Assembly: GCF_964275005.1 (NCBI RefSeq)
Contig: NC_092685.1
Coordinates: 31,734,866 to 31,798,865 of the forward strand
From: Diadema setosum
Lineage: Eukaryota; Echinodermata; Echinoidea; Diadematoida; Diadematidae
Direction: 5' to 3'
DNA length: 64,000 nt
The position numbers and the translations under genes are program-made. The notes under the pieces were generated by a model. That model made no database searches. It was given only the letters and a program-made list of their open reading frames with translations, and was not told where the DNA came from. Shown one piece after another: positions 49,167-59,874 of this stretch; position 1 is the first letter of the stretch; the number at the start of each line of letters is the position of its first letter.

Positions 49167-49871
49167 AGATGCCCTATATTTAGATAATTCAATAGAAGAG
49201 ATGTGTAACTAGTAATGCAGAGAATTTTTTTGATAATAAAAACTAGCCTTTGAGTATCAAGCATTGAATTTATGCAACAATAAAGTCAACTCTGACTGCA
49301 GCAAAAGCTGTGATTTGGGCAATAGTGGACTCACATGATGTAACTTAACACACACCTGAATTGAATGCGAAAATTCACCTCAGCTTGGGTTGGAGTTGCC
49401 TACACTTTCTTGAAAATCACACCTCAGTTTTTACACATTCTTGTGGGGCCAGAGTAGCAGAGTTTTGCATGAATATGGCATGAAAATGTTTATTCCCAAC
49501 AACATGATCATTTATGCAATGAGATTAAAGATTTAAGTCTCCATTTATCCCACCGTGGATGTGAACGTTATTACATAACAGTCGCCTTCCGACAGAAAGA
49601 AGGTGATGCATGCAGCTTTTTAATTAAAGAGATAATTAAATAGAAGAATTTTAAAGAATATACATGCATATGCATGAAATGCTTTTAAAATAAATACACA
49701 TCATTGGAAACGCTGTACCTGAATCAGTGTTATCATGGGTTTCATACTAAGACCATCTTGTGGTAGTTAGGTGTGGTAGAACTGCTAAGTCTTCCTTGAT
49801 TTTGCAGGGGGGTGGGGAGATTCCTGAATTCCTGAAAATTCATATCTCTTCATGGCTACTAGATAAGAGCA
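49167..49871. other. No gene or clear repeat seen
   Basis: AT-rich sequence with AATAAA motifs at about 49280 and 49690 but no exon or inverted-end element that I can support. Confidence 0.4.
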
Positions 49872-50073
49872 TACTGGAAGTGTGGAAATTTTTTCGGTAT
49901 TGAAATTTTTGCATATTTCACATAACCAGAAACTAGCACGAAAATAAAAGCATGCGTATATTTTTGCTTGCCATGTTTCAGTAGTTGCTTGATTCCGCGG
50001 AATTAAAAACACGCCAAAGTTATTCGGCCCAGCGCGAAAAATTTCTCACCTGAAAATATCCACTTTTACAGTA
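49872..50073. mobile_element. TACTGTAAAAGTG family MITE, copy 2
   Basis: It shares ACTAGCACGAAAATAAAAGC, GATTCCGCGGAATTAAAAA and the right end ATATCCACTTTTACAGTA with the copy at 26685. The left end is more diverged. Confidence 0.8.
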
Positions 50074-52197
50074 CATCGCATAAAAACATCTCTGCCTTAG
50101 GAGTCCCTTTTGCCTATGGAGATTCCTGTTCCACACAAGCAAGCCCTAACTGCTCTTTGGAATCTCCCGTAATGTGATGTGCTAATGTCGGCATCCCTGG
50201 TAGAGGGTATTGGATTTGAACTCACTCCAATCAGAGATTACAATCGCTTGCAACTTTGTCCACTACAATCTCTGTCAAAAGCTCAAGAGGCCTAGTGTGA
50301 CAGAAGGGATCTTTTTATTGCAAATTAGATTTCTTTATTTCTTAAAATTTGACTGCATTCATGAAAGTAGCTGTGTGAACCTTATCAAAGTCTGTCAAAC
50401 TTAAAAAATGGCACAGTCCTCCGAAAAGTATTTCAATAATTAAATGTGGACAATTCATAGAAACCCAGTTGTGAAAACCAAATACAATTTATGAAGTATG
50501 ACATTTCAAAGCTTTGATAAAAAGCATGTTATGGACTTGCTATCATCAGCCTTAAATGCATTTAGATTTAAATGCCAGTTACACGAAATTTGATTAAATT
50601 TTTTTTTTTTAATGATAAATGCTTTTCCATGAATTGGAACAGAGAACAGTGCATCTGTGATGTTATACACTTGCCACCTTGTGAGGACAAAAGTGGGATT
50701 TTGTGTGAATTTAACTGCAATTTAGAAAAATCACATCTGTTGAGTGGATCATCTAACTTTCACCCACATTTTCATGGTTAGGTTGCCTACAGCATTTACC
50801 TTTTCTTGAATCCTGAGGAACATGCCCATTCAGTTGCATTATCAAAGACAACTTGAGCCACTGACAAATTTAGAAATACCTAAGGGTTGAGGAGCATGAA
50901 AACAGCCTTACATCTTACTTGACATATTAGTTGTCATTGCCACTGACCATTTGAAGATAATGTACCAGGGATTTTGTGAAATTACTCCATGCAAGAGCAA
51001 ATATATATTTAATTTGTGATCGCTGTATATACACTAAGTGAATTTACATATTATCTGTGTATTTCATCACAACTCAAAGTCCCATGTGGAGATGGATGTA
51101 CAGCATAGCTGAAAATAAAGTCAGCCTTGCATACCTCAATGTCGGGTTGGCCGAATAATCTCGAAGGCAAAACAGAAGTTCCTACTTTGTCTTTATGTAT
51201 TTCCTCTTCATAAAACACAAGTTAAGTGACAGTAACTTACTCGAAGTTTGATTATCTCAATGGGAAATCCCTAATCCCATCTGTATTAAACTTACTGTTT
51301 TTTCCCACATTATTTCAAGCAAATTCCAACATTGCTCGACTATTCCCAGGCAAATAAATACCAAGATTACGCATGTGTGGGTGGCAAACTAGACAGCATA
51401 ACACGTCCTTTCACACTTGATTGTAAGTTTGTGGTCAGAACAACTTTGCATTCAATGCTATTCATGTACACTGATACCTCCAAGCTGTACATGCATGTAG
51501 GCTACGCAATATGCACACAAAACACTCGCCCACGAAGTACAATGTACATATGGTATGTGACCGTGCATCACAAAACCAACAAAAAGTCGCACCCCTTGAT
51601 TTTAGTCCAAAAAAAAAAGGACTCTAAAAAATGGTGAAACGGGTCAACCAAGTCAATCTTGAGATTTTCATATTTGCTGAAAGAACTATTATTCCTAAGA
51701 TTTGGGTCATAAAATGAATGGGAAAGTGTGTTTTCAGCAGTTTTTCTACAAGCTATTTTTTTTTCTTTTTTGTAAAGTAATGAGATCAGGTATGTCTTGG
51801 AGGCCCCTTTTCATTTCTTTAAAATTCTTTGCACACTTCACTTTAAACTCTAATAACTTTTGACAGGATGATGCTACTGCTTTGAAAGTTGGCAATAATC
51901 ATGGACAGAATGTGTTGATAAAACATTCTTAATTTCAGCTAAATCTGATAATCTCTTCATTGTTGTTGCTTCTGTGGTTTACATCCTGTTTTTTGTCCCA
52001 TTTATTGCACAGCTAGCACGGTTTGGGAAAGATTAAGTGCTTGGATAGACCCTGTACTTCTACAGAGCCTCTTTTCACACTTCACACCTTTCTAGTGTGT
52101 GTGATTTCTTTCCAATATTTAGATAGGTTAGGAGAGTCCATTTGACTTGAGTTATACATCATTTAAAAGCATAGAATCTGCTTTTTCAGAATCTGCC
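50074..52197. other. No gene or clear repeat seen
   Basis: About 2.1 kb of AT-rich sequence with short frames only. None has recognisable motifs or splice-consistent structure. Confidence 0.4.
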
Positions 52198-52772
52198 TTA
52201 AAGGACAAGTTCACCTTCATAAACATAAGGAATGAGAGAATTAGTAGAACACATCATTGAAAGTTTGAGGAAAATCGGACAATCTGTTCAAAAGTTATGA
52301 ATTTTTGAAGTTTTTGTGCAGTAACCGCTGGATGAGAAGACTACTGCAATGTATGAATAACTTGGATATCACATGCATACAACAATATAAGGAAAATATA
52401 AAGAGAATTTCACAAAATTTCACCTTTTGAAAAAAAGTACACATTCCCTTGACTTGTTATCGACATACATGTATGTTTTGGGTAATATTATTCTCCCTGC
52501 CTTTACAAAGAGGCAAGTCAAGTGCTCTTTTATTATGCAAAAAAAAGTGAAAATATATTGAATTTTCTTTATATTTTCTTTATATTGTTGTACGCATATG
52601 ACATCACAAGCTGTAGTAGTCTCCTCATCCAGCGGTCCCAACACAAAAATGCAACAAATTCAAATTTTTTGCATCCATTGTCCAATTTTCCTCAAACTTT
52701 CACTGATGCGTTCTACTAATATTGCTGCATTATCTCAGTCCTTATGTTTATGAAGGTGAATTTGTCCTTTAA
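52198..52772. mobile_element. TTAA-flanked MITE, AGGACAAG family, copy 3
   Basis: TTAA-AGGACAAGTTCACC and GGTGAATTTGTCCT-TTAA bound 575 bp that closely resemble the copy at 7661-8228. Confidence 0.85.
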
Positions 52773-53223
52773 ATCCATGTCTGGCGACTTTTTAATGGTT
52801 TTGTGATGCAGGGTCACATATGGTAGCACAATGCTCTGTGAAGCACTAGAAGAGAAAGTGTCCACTCTTCTCCACATGACATAAACTTGTGAGTAAGTTT
52901 ATATACCTAGTATATTACCATACAGACATGCCACACACACATGCAGACACAGTTCAGCACGCATATCCTGTAACTCATGCATTGGTTTTTTTTTTCTGAT
53001 TTTTTGTTAGTTCGGTAAGGAATTCAAGTTATAACCAGGAAAAAATAAAAATGCGCATTTGGGGGGAAAAAAAAAAGTCTACTTCCATTCTATTCATTCA
53101 CATTCTAATGCATTCACAACAGTGACAAACATGCAGACATTACACACTCCATTTTGAACAGCAATACAAAAGTCCAACGTCCAACATGTTATGGCAAATT
53201 TGTGCATGGACCCCGAAGTTCAT

Positions 53224-53788
53224 TTAAAGGACAAGTCCACCTTCATATACATTAGGATTGAGAGAATGCAGCAATATTAGAAGAACACTTCAGTGAAAGT
53301 TTGAGGAAAATCGGACAATCAATTGAAAAGTTATGAATATTTTAAGTATCTGCGAAGTCACTGCTGGATAAGAAGACTTCTACAGTGGATGATGTCACAT
53401 GCGTACAACTATATGAGGAAAATAAGAGAATTTCACAAAACTTTACTTTTTGAATAAAGTGCACATTTCTTCGACTGGCTACTGACGTATGTTAAGGGTA
53501 ATATTATTCCCCCTGCCTTCTGAAAGAGAGAAGTCGAGTGTTCTTTTGTTATGCGAGAAAAATGGAAATATGTTGAATTTTCTTTATTCTTTCTTTATAT
53601 CGTTGTACTCATGTGACATCACAAGCTTACTTAGTCTTTTCATCCAGCCGTGACTGAGCAGAAACTTTAAAAATTCATAACTTTTGAACAGATTGTCTGA
53701 TTTTCCTCAAACTCTCACTGATGTGTTCTACTAATATTTGCTGCATTCACTCAACCCATATGTCTATGAAGGTGAACTTGTCCTTTAA
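53224..53788. mobile_element. TTAA-flanked MITE, AGGACAAG family, copy 4
   Basis: TTAA-AGGACAAGTCCACC and GGTGAACTTGTCCT-TTAA. Its interior is closer to the copy at 39212 than to copies 1 and 3, suggesting two subfamilies. Its right TTAA (53785-53788) is shared with the next element. Confidence 0.85.
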
Positions 53789-54539
53789 CCCTAAAGGGGC
53801 CGGGCTTTTTTGGCTATGCTCAGGCCGGGGGGGGATGGATTCCGCCCCCCCCGAGATCTCGGCCATCGGTGGCGCGATCGCGATGAAATTTTGCATGCGT
53901 GAGACCTGTGTCATAATCTACTAGATTGTGTCATAAGATTTTTTGAAACAATCAATTTCTAATTTTAATTAATTAATTATGCAAATTAAGCTCAAGATCA
54001 TATTTTAGCCTAATTAAAAGCATTGAGAGTCTAATTTTTGGTCTGTAAATCTGTTGCAGCATATTCAACGATTGTACATCACAAAAACTTCCAAAATTCA
54101 TTTCAATTCTTATGTATTTTATTGTTTTCAGAATTTCTTATGTATTTCTTTGTTTTTCAACTTTTGTTTTTTCTTTGTTTTTTCATTGGAAATTGTCACT
54201 GACCACTTTTCTACCATAATCAGCACAAAACTAATCAATGAAAGTGATTAATTGTAAAAATAATCAGGTTTTTATGACTTTCACGACAGAGCACTGTTTT
54301 CCATAGGAAATGTACACAAAATCACAAAATTGTGCCCGTTTTGGGGCGACATTCCGTTACAAAAATGGGCGTGGCTTCGCAAAAGTACGCGCGGACGTCG
54401 CAAATTTGGTCTCAAAAGTTGCGCGAGACTTGAACAAACAAAGTCAAGAAGCCTCGCGACGAGGCCTTCTCGCGTAACAGAATTATAGCGCGAAACGTCG
54501 AGGGGGGGGGCGGATTCCCCCCGGCCCTTTTAGGGTTAA
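53785..54539. mobile_element. piggyBac-type MITE (TTAA, CCCTAAAGGGGCCGGG ends)
   Basis: TTAA-CCCTAAAGGGGCCGGG on the left pairs with CCCCGGCCCTTTTAGGG-TTAA on the right. TTAA flanks and CCCT ends match piggyBac-type elements. The GC-rich ends enclose an AT-rich middle with no transposase. It abuts elements on both sides at shared TTAA sites. Confidence 0.8.
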
Positions 54540-55875
54540 AGGGGAATGAAACCCAAATAAATTTGTGGATGCAGTACATGTTATGTTGATAAAAATAAAC
54601 CACATTCATGTAGCACATATCACAGCGATGGAAGGAGAATAAAGAAATATGGAAAAACAGACATGAGAAAGAGAGGAGAAAATAAGGCAAGATGAAGAGT
54701 GACAAACTTTTGACATGGGCCTACAGTGCAAAGCTGAGACCATTGACAGGTTAAAGGAATATGATAATATTTGTCGAGGTGAGAATTCAGCTTTTAACTT
54801 TTTGCAAGACATTTGAGAAACCACTTTACGAAATGTTAAAGAGCATACAACCTAAGAGGAATCCAAAGTTTATAAAAATCAGTTTTTAAATGGCTGAGAT
54901 ATCCAAAAACAAAGAAAAACAAAGTGATTCTAACAAAAGAGGGGTCCCACATTTTATTAGGATAGCTTTGTTTTGGATAGCTCGGCCATCTAAAAAACAA
55001 TTTTCATCAAATAAACTTTGAATTCCTCTCAGAATTATACTCTCTTCCATATTTCATAAGACATTTCTCATTAGCTCAAAAAATCATTATCAAAAACATT
55101 GGAAACCTGAAGCCCCATCTCAGCTGAATCTGTACCATCCCTTTAAAGAAATCATTTTCAAAAGACTGAATAAAATCATCTACTGTATCATCCTGCTCGA
55201 CATGCATGGGTAATTAGTTCAATAACTCTGTGGTTGCTAATTGACGATCTTGCACTGTTAAAAGTTGTTGATATTGTGGGGTGGAAGAGAAGTTTTGACT
55301 GAGAGTGAAGGTGTCTTGCCAGGTGATATTTAGTTATTACCTGTTGTAGATGCTAGTAAAACCCATCAGTGAAATTTCAGGATAATTAAGATAATGTGTT
55401 AAAAAAAATCATGCATTTTTATAGTTTAGTTGCAGCCATGGCTGAATGAGAGACTGCTGGAGTGCATGACGTCACATATAGAAAACGACGTCAAGAAATA
55501 TTGAACAGAATTCCACAAAATCTCTTCTTTTTTTTAAAAATCAAAGTACAGATTCCATTGACTTGTCACTCACATGTAATATCACTCCCCCTGCTTTCTG
55601 AAAGAGGCAAGTCAAGTGCTCTTTCATTATGCTAAGGACGTGAAAATATGTTGAATTTTCTGCATATTTTCCTTATATCATTGTCCATATGCGACATAAA
55701 AAAAATAAAAAATTTTGCAGTCTTCTCATCTAGCAACGGCTGCACCAGAACATTAAAAAAATCATAAATTCTGAACAGATTGTCTAATTTTCCTCAAACT
55801 TCCAGTGATGTGTTCTACTAGGTTGCTGCATTCACTCAATCCACATAATTATAAATTTGGGTTTAATTTTTCCGT
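54536..55875. mobile_element. Composite, degraded TTAA-type element(s)
   Basis: TTAA-AGGGGAATGAAACCC starts directly after the piggyBac-type MITE, and AAATTTGGGTTTAAT near 55865 resembles its inverted partner. The part from about 55320 to 55870 has features of the AGGACAAG family (GACGTCACAT, CAAGTCAAGTGCTCTTT, TTTTCCTCAAACTT) in diverged form. A separate element at 54751-55146 is nested inside. The outer boundaries are approximate. Confidence 0.5.
54751..55146. mobile_element. TTAA-flanked palindromic MITE (GAGATATCCAAAAACAA core), copy 1
   Basis: It starts TTAAAGGAAT and ends CCATCCCTTTAA. The centre is an inverted repeat: TGGCTGAGATATCCAAAAAC against TTTTGGATAGCTCGGCCA, with further pairing outward. 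A second, larger copy lies at about 55977-56785. Confidence 0.7.
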
Positions 55876-55976
55876 ACGTTGAGCCATTTTCTTCAGTCCT
55901 GACTGATTTGAAGTGAAGTGAAGTGACATTGACTGTAGATGTACCATGTCTTCTCTCTCTCTCTCTCTGTGGATCT

Positions 55977-56785
55977 ACTTTTCTGGTTGAGGTGAGGATT
56001 TAGCTTTTAAAGGTGCATGGTCCCGGTGTTTTAGTCAAATGCGTACGCGGGCACACGACGCAAGTTTCCTATAGAGACCTATGCTATCGACTCCTCTTTG
56101 GTGCTTACGCTTTGGCCCACTTCCCCGAGTCCGAAGAAGTCTGATCCACTGTAGTCAGTGGTCCGATCACAGTTCGGTTCATGATTCAGCTGAGGGGGAT
56201 GACAGCTTTAGCAAACTTCTTTTGTGATGTCATAATAAGAAGCACATATGCACGCACCCTGGCATTACTGCAGATTGCGTGATGCGCAGAGAAGACAACG
56301 AAGGCAACGTTACTTAGCAACACCTACGCGCTTTACTCTTGACGACAGCTCAACCTCGGCAATCTTCATATCAATGCTAACGGTGATCGGCAGTATCATC
56401 AACAGCGCCCTCTACACTACCGGGACTATGCACCTTTAACGCTTTGCGAGATATTCAGAAACCACTCTATGAGATGTCAGAGAGCATGCAATTCTAATGG
56501 GTATCAAAAGTTTATTTGATGAAAATCGGTTTTGAAATGGCCGAGATATCCAAAAACAAGGTGAAACAAAGAGATCCTAATAAAAGGCGTGGCCTGTCGC
56601 CTTTTATTATAATCACTTTTTTTGGATATCTCAGCCATTTGAAAACCAATTTTCATCAAATAAATGTTGAATCCTTCTTAAAATTACATGCTCTTTCATA
56701 TTTCATAAGAGGTTTCTCATTATCTTACTTAGGAATGTTCAAAACATGAATCCCCACCTCAGCCAGTACTGTACAGTCCCTTTAA
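55977..56785. mobile_element. TTAA-type palindromic MITE, copy 2, split by another element
   Basis: The left part GAGGTGAGGATTTAGC and the right part ending GTACAGTCCCTTTAA match the copy at 54751-55146. The core ATGGCCGAGATATCC pairs with GGATATCTCAGCCAT. A 430-bp element interrupts it at 56007-56439. Confidence 0.7.
56007..56439. mobile_element. TTAA-flanked MITE, AGGTGCATGGTCCCGG ends (nested)
   Basis: TTAA-AGGTGCATGGTCCCGG on the left and CCGGGACTATGCACCT-TTAA on the right. It interrupts the element at 55977-56785, so it is younger than its host copy. It has no coding capacity. Confidence 0.8.
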
Positions 56786-58661
56786 AGCTCAAGAAGCAGT
56801 CACATGCAACTGGTAGGTTCTATACAACAACAATTTTTTATTGAAAGTCTCCCAGGAGGCAGGCGTTAAAACTCCCACGGATGGAGGACACTTTGTTATC
56901 TGGTACAAAATAAATCTTCCAATCAGCTATAATATGGAGTGGTAGACTCTCATTAGTAATAATGATAATAAAAATAATAAAACAGTCGCCTGTTTTCACA
57001 TTACACAAAACATGATTACATTTCATCAAGCGTATGCCAATATTTGTACCATGTGTCATTTCATCACAAATGCAGTACAGTCAAACTGGTTGCTTGTAGT
57101 ACATCACCTCAAAACAGCACGAGACCTTAATATCAGAAAATGTTGTTAGAAAAATCATACAGAATTGATTAAATTACTCTGTAGAATGATACAGCAGGAA
57201 AAGCATAAAGATGCATTCACTCAAACTTTCAGCATTTGACAGCAACCATTGTACTTGAATGTGCTAACTTTAAGAAAAGGATAAGCTCACATTCTTCTTG
57301 CTTTTGTGCCTTGTGTCTTGGAAGAGCAAAACTTAAATTTCTTTTGAGACTTAGTTCTCTCAACTTGCCAGACTCTACATATCAGTGTGACAAAATCTAA
57401 ACAACGTTTTACAAGTGCCTTCATTTTTGCTTGATAGTATATCATGAAAGAAAACATGATTATGTTGTTCTTTTGTCTACCATCTCTAGTTCGTTCCAAG
57501 CACTCTGCACAAGGTATCATGAAGAGTTCCATGGAAGAAGACTATGCCACAGTGAGCTTTTACTGCAGTTACTCGAGTTATAGAAAACGCTTGCAGAGCC
57601 GAAATATGGGCTAGGGAAGTAGACACATAATGCTTTGCTCATGGTATACTGTCTTGTAACATAAATCAATTGTCCATATTCTACAGGTGAAATGTATATG
57701 AAACTCAGTAACACAACGAATATTTGATGGGGGAGGGGGTAACCAGTAGGATCGGTGTGATGACATTACAGAAGCTTTATGAAGTATGGCCTGCACACAG
57801 ACACTATCATGCCTGGACTAAAAGCACGTATCTCCTGCAACCAGTCATTGTTATCGTACACCGACCGGGATGCTTCATTCAGATACCATCTGTTTCATCA
57901 CATCCGTCCACAACTCATGGCAGACACTGATGAATTCAGCATAAGAACTGAACTGCCTTCATCTCAAGAAGAATAATGATTTGTCAGACTTTGAGACAAA
58001 GTGTATGGCCAGTTTACATCCTCAATACATCCATCCAAAATATTAAATTTGAGAGATTGGCAAAATATTTTCTCATCAATAGGGAGTTCTCATACATTAT
58101 GTTGCATTTCAACATCATTAAAAGTCATCAAAGCAAGGCTTAGTAATATATCTGATGTATGAACTTTACATAGCATGCTCACTGACAAGAAGACTTGTTG
58201 AACAGTTTATTCTTTCTATGAGTTGTCATCAATGGTGGTGTGCATATTGGTATGTTGCAAGTTGATTAAACGTCTATCCGGTTGAGTAGCATAACAATTT
58301 ATTGAAGGGTTCTGCAATAGGAGCAGGTACGTGGATGGGAAGGATTTTCAAACATGATTGAGATTACAAGTGCGGTTGTGAATTTCAAAGCCAGACTTAC
58401 AACTGGGTTTAGGATTTCACAGTAGGAAAACAAAATAAGACAAAATTCAGGCATATTGCTCTGGAATATTTAAGTGAGAGTAATTCAATGCATGATGCTA
58501 GACCACATCCATTCTAAACACGTTCAATCTTGCTAGACTTCCTGTTGGCTGTCATGAACTGGGAACAAATCTCAAATCTCCTCAGTATCTCCTTGGATCT
58601 AGTATTGGCATTATTAGTGTGGAAGTAAACCTTCTGGAAACGACAAGCATAATTACATAGA
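56786..58661. other. No coding exon; possible distal SOS 3' UTR
   Basis: No protein is recognised. On the minus strand AATAAA occurs at about 58296, 58206 and 56836, any of which could end a long SOS transcript. This is motif-level evidence only. Confidence 0.35.
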
Positions 58662-58846
58662 TATATGTAAAAGTGGAAATTTTGCAAACCAAAATTTTCT
58701 GCAACCAGAAACTAGCACGGAAATAAAATCATGTGAATAAATTCGCTTGTTATATGTTCCAGTAATTAATATCTCGATTCTGGAGAATTAAAAACATGTG
58801 AAATTCATCATATCTAGCCGAAGCCAAAATATCCACTTTTACAGTA
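58662..58846. mobile_element. TACTGTAAAAGTG family MITE, copy 3
   Basis: TGTAAAAGTGGAAATTTTG, ACTAGCACGGAAATAAAA and the right end ATATCCACTTTTACAGTA identify it. CpG sites in the family sequence have decayed here, so it is an older copy. Confidence 0.75.
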
Positions 58847-59874
58847 TGTTTTGTCATTTCCAGCAAGATTACTTTATAAAGATTACTACATATTCGGTAT
58901 ATTGGGATTTGAACCACTTAGTATCAAATATCAATGTATCAAATCTCCTTGGAATTGATACTATTGCAACTTTGAGTACAGAGCATTGTGTTAGGTGAGC
59001 ACTGAACTCAAGCATAACCAACTTGGCCCAAGTTGAGTGTTCTTCCATCAGGGAACAGAATCTGTTTTTCCTATTGGGGGGGGGGGGGGGAGAACTGTAT
59101 CTTATATTCCTACAGTACTGGCACACTGAACAGGAAAGGATAAAATAGATTCATTATTGAAGTAAAGAACGCCTGATATATCCAGCTATGCAAGATATGT
59201 AAGTGCTGGGATGAAGTACCTGTGATTACTACTCGTAATGACCAACAATGGGGCAGGCATTACAATTGAGAATGCCTCTGTGGTTTGTAATAGATGTCAT
59301 AATGAAAAAGATAAAGCAAAAAAGAAGAAGATGATGACTAAAGCGCAAACGGCATTAATGATGAGAGTCTGCAATACAGCAAAGCAAATGAAGTCAAGAG
59401 ATTTCCAATGTTACGCTTTGTATGTCTGTCTGAAAAGTACTTCCCCACCGACACCTGCTTTTGGGGCTGTAATAACTCTTGTAATGTGTCTACTGCTAAG
59501 AGTGATAATGAGACACAAGTTGACTTGATGTGAAATGACGCTTTTTCTTTTTCTTTCTTTTTTGGTTCATGCTTTGCATTATCAAATGCATAGTTGTTGG
59601 ACACTGCTGATGATCACTTTAAAGTAAGTAGATATCTCCCATGAGAGAGTAGAACGACCCATCTCATCTATCCTTCACCACTCCATTGCCTCACACAGGC
59701 TTGATGAAAGTCTCTGTGGAGACAAGGGGACCCTGGATGGACTCCAAGTACTGTTGCTGCACTCATTCATGCCCTCACTCCAGATAATCAGCGGCCGGCC
59801 CCTGCCACATGCAGGAATCACAAGCACTTGTTCGCGAGTCTTTCACACTGTAGCAAAAAAGGAAAGGGGAATCT
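58847..59874. other. No coding exon; probable proximal SOS 3' UTR
   Basis: This directly follows the SOS stop codon on the minus strand. A 14-base G-run lies at about 59077-59090. A 96-residue frame on the plus strand has no recognisable features. Confidence 0.4.

Noticed and set aside
59238-59528. 96-residue plus-strand frame as a gene
   Set aside because: It has no recognisable domain, lies antisense in the likely SOS 3' UTR, and shows no splice context.
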